A DNA stretch of 7,058 bases, taken from NCBI GenBank assembly GCA_024278415.1, contig JAJRTI010000098.1, forward strand, positions 1 to 7,058, given 5' to 3'. The notes under the pieces are model-generated. The model had not been told where the DNA came from. It worked only from the letters and a program-made list of their open reading frames with translations, and ran no database searches. This DNA is from Planctomycetota bacterium. Its GTDB lineage: Bacteria; Planctomycetota; Brocadiia; JAJRTI01. Below, one piece after another: positions 5,716 through 7,058 of this stretch (position 1 is its first letter; the number at the start of each line of letters is the position of its first letter). The position numbers and the translations under genes were made by a program.

Positions 5716-6652
5716 GAACCCTTTCCCCACCATGGACATTTTCACACTTGGCACTGGCGGCATGATGCCCATGCCCGAGCGGTTTCTCTCGTCGTTCGTC
5801 GTGCGTCGGGACAACGACCCGGGCCTGCTCATGTTCGACTGCGGCGAGGGCACGCAGATTCAACTCAAGCGGCTCGGCTTGGGCTGGGGCGGCCTCGACC
5901 GCATCTTCATCTCGCACACGCACGCGGACCACGTGACCGGCCTGCCGGGCCTCATGATGCTCATCAGCCAGAACGACCGCACCGCGCCGCTGGACATCTA
6001 CGGCCCGCCGCGCATTCGCGACTACGTGGATAGCATCGCCGTGCTGGAGCCGGTCATCACGTGCGACGTGCGCGTGCACGAGATCGACGCGGGAGGCGTT
6101 GTGCTGGAAGGCGACGAGTACGACGTCGAATGCCGATGGCTCGAGCACACGCGGCCGTGTGTGGGCTATCGGCTGGAAGAGCATCCGCGGCCGGGCCGGT
6201 TCGATCCGGCCAAGGCCGAGGAGTTGGGCGTGCCCAATGGCCCCATCCGCGCGCGGCTCGTGCAGGGCGAGTCGGTCGAACTGCCGAACGGCCAGACCGT
6301 GGAGTCCGACGCGGTGGTGGGGCCACCGCGGCCGGGATTGGCGGTCGCGTACATCACCGACACGCGGCCCTGCGCCGCGGCCGTGGAGCTGGCGCGGGAC
6401 GCGGACTTGCTGATCTGCGAGGCCATGTACGCTGACGAGCACGCGGACGAGGCCAAGGCCAAGATGCACATGACCGCGCGGGAGGCCGCGGAGCTGGCCG
6501 CCGAAGCCGGAGCGAAGCGCCTGGCGCTGACGCACATCAGCCCGCGCTACCTCGGCGGTTCGTGGCGCACGCTACGGGACGAGGCCCAGTCCGTCTTTCC
6601 CGACGCGCGGCTGCTAGAGGACCTCCAGACCATCGACCTGCCTCTGCCATGA
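5714..6652 (+). CDS. rnz: RNase Z-type metallo-beta-lactamase fold nuclease
   Basis: This 312-residue protein of the RNase Z/ElaC family would be the endonuclease that trims tRNA 3' ends. The opening TLGTGG (11-16), FDCGEGTQIQ (41-50) and the metal motif H68-T-H70-A-D72-H73 are clear. Further ligands are probably H145 (EHTRPCVGY), D216 (YITDT), with H252 (HMTAREAA) and H274 (LTHISPRY) as catalytic or metal-binding histidines. The length matches the bacterial short form. The region LGVPNGPIRARLVQGESVEL resembles the RNase Z substrate-binding part, which argues against a generic hydrolase. The start is ATG 5714 or ATG 5732 (MDIFTLGTGG); the latter is closer to the usual N-terminus, and neither has a Shine-Dalgarno sequence. 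The stop overlaps the next start as ATGA. Confidence 0.88.
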   Translation: MNPFPTMDIFTLGTGGMMPMPERFLSSFVVRRDNDPGLLMFDCGEGTQIQLKRLGLGWGGLDRIFISHTHADHVTGLPGLMMLISQNDRTAPLDIYGPPRIRDYVDSIAVLEPVITCDVRVHEIDAGGVVLEGDEYDVECRWLEHTRPCVGYRLEEHPRPGRFDPAKAEELGVPNGPIRARLVQGESVELPNGQTVESDAVVGPPRPGLAVAYITDTRPCAAAVELARDADLLICEAMYADEHADEAKAKMHMTAREAAELAAEAGAKRLALTHISPRYLGGSWRTLRDEAQSVFPDARLLEDLQTIDLPLP

Positions 6653-7058
6653 GAGTCCGAATCGACAGCTTGCTCGACGGCGCGGCCCGCGCGGCCGGCG
6701 CGGTCGTGATTGTCGACGTGTTTCGCGCGTTCACCACCGCGTGCCTCGCGTTCCGGCAGGGTGCGGAGCGAATCGTGCTCTTCGAGGAGATCGACGACGC
6801 GCGCGCGTTCGCGCGGGCGCACCCGGGGTGCGTGCTCATGGGCGAGGTGCATGGAGTGAAGCCACGCGACTTCGACTTCGGGAACTCCCCGGCCGAGGTC
6901 GCCGGCGTGGACTTCGCCGGCAAGACGCTCGTGCAGTCCACGCGCGCTGGCACGACCGGCGTCGCGCACGCCCAGGGGGCGGACGAGATCCTCGTGGCAA
7001 GTTTTCAGAACGCGCCGGCAACCGCGGACTACCTGCTGGCGCGGAATCCTGACACGGT
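6649..7058 (+). CDS. comB: 2-phosphosulfolactate phosphatase (ComB family), 5' part
   Basis: The gene starts at ATG 6649 in a 4-nt ATGA overlap with the RNase Z gene and is open to the window edge, giving 136 codons of an expected 230-250. It reads MRVRIDSLLDGA, then VVIVDVFRAFTTACLAF (19-35), GEVHGVKPRDFDFGNSP (65-81) and GKTLVQSTRAGTTGV (91-105). These blocks are typical of the ComB family, including the conserved acidic and GNSP residues. The archetype removes phosphate from 2-phosphosulfolactate with Mg2+ in coenzyme M biosynthesis. Many bacteria without coenzyme M carry a relative, so the true substrate here is uncertain. There is no Shine-Dalgarno sequence close to the start; translation is probably coupled to the gene before it. 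The protein is cytoplasmic, with no signal peptide. The symbol denotes family membership only. Confidence 0.85.
   Translation, partial: MRVRIDSLLDGAARAAGAVVIVDVFRAFTTACLAFRQGAERIVLFEEIDDARAFARAHPGCVLMGEVHGVKPRDFDFGNSPAEVAGVDFAGKTLVQSTRAGTTGVAHAQGADEILVASFQNAPATADYLLARNPDT

Overview
The window is GC-rich chromosomal DNA from what looks like an uncultured bacterium. The gene set (MoxR ATPase, DUF58, BatA-type VWA membrane protein, DUF4159, then RNase Z and ComB) and the short structured or heptameric repeats in the gaps would fit a member of the Planctomycetota/PVC group or a neighbouring phylum. That placement is an inference from gene order and style; no rRNA or other decisive marker is present.

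Layout. Positions 1-237 hold an intergenic element made of three consecutive hairpins (37-130), followed by the stump of a small gene. On the minus strand at 238-597 lies a complete minimal nucleotidyltransferase (MNT). Its stop codon overlaps the start of a second small ORF (182-241) that begins like a HEPN protein and stops after 19 codons where the repeat begins. This looks like an MNT-HEPN toxin-antitoxin pair that has lost its HEPN half. Positions 598-776 form a divergent gap with a plausible promoter for the MNT gene, a weaker candidate for the rightward genes, and five 7-bp repeats.

From 777 to the right edge everything is on the plus strand and reads as one likely operon: MoxR-type AAA+ ATPase (777-1787, interrupted by an in-frame TAG at 1431-1433), DUF58 protein (1893-2849), BatA-like VWA membrane protein (2813-4918), secreted or anchored DUF4159 protein (4902-5654), RNase Z-type metallo-beta-lactamase (5714-6652) and the 5' part of a ComB-type 2-phosphosulfolactate phosphatase (6649-7058, cut by the window end). 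Three of these junctions overlap (37, 17 and 4 nt). The first four genes form a widely distributed but poorly understood envelope-associated module in which a MoxR ATPase is thought to act as a chaperone or remodeller for VWA proteins. RNase Z and ComB are metabolic or RNA-processing genes that appear simply to be co-transcribed.

The points most worth a second look are the amber codon that splits an otherwise undamaged MoxR reading frame exactly between the ATPase core and the lid, the truncated HEPN partner next to a repeat, the inverted arrays of 7-bp repeats between moxR and the DUF58 gene (which also supply the moxR stop codon), and a hairpin whose distal arm contains the predicted RNase Z start codon. 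I see no CRISPR array, tRNA, rRNA, transposase or clearly new multigene system.
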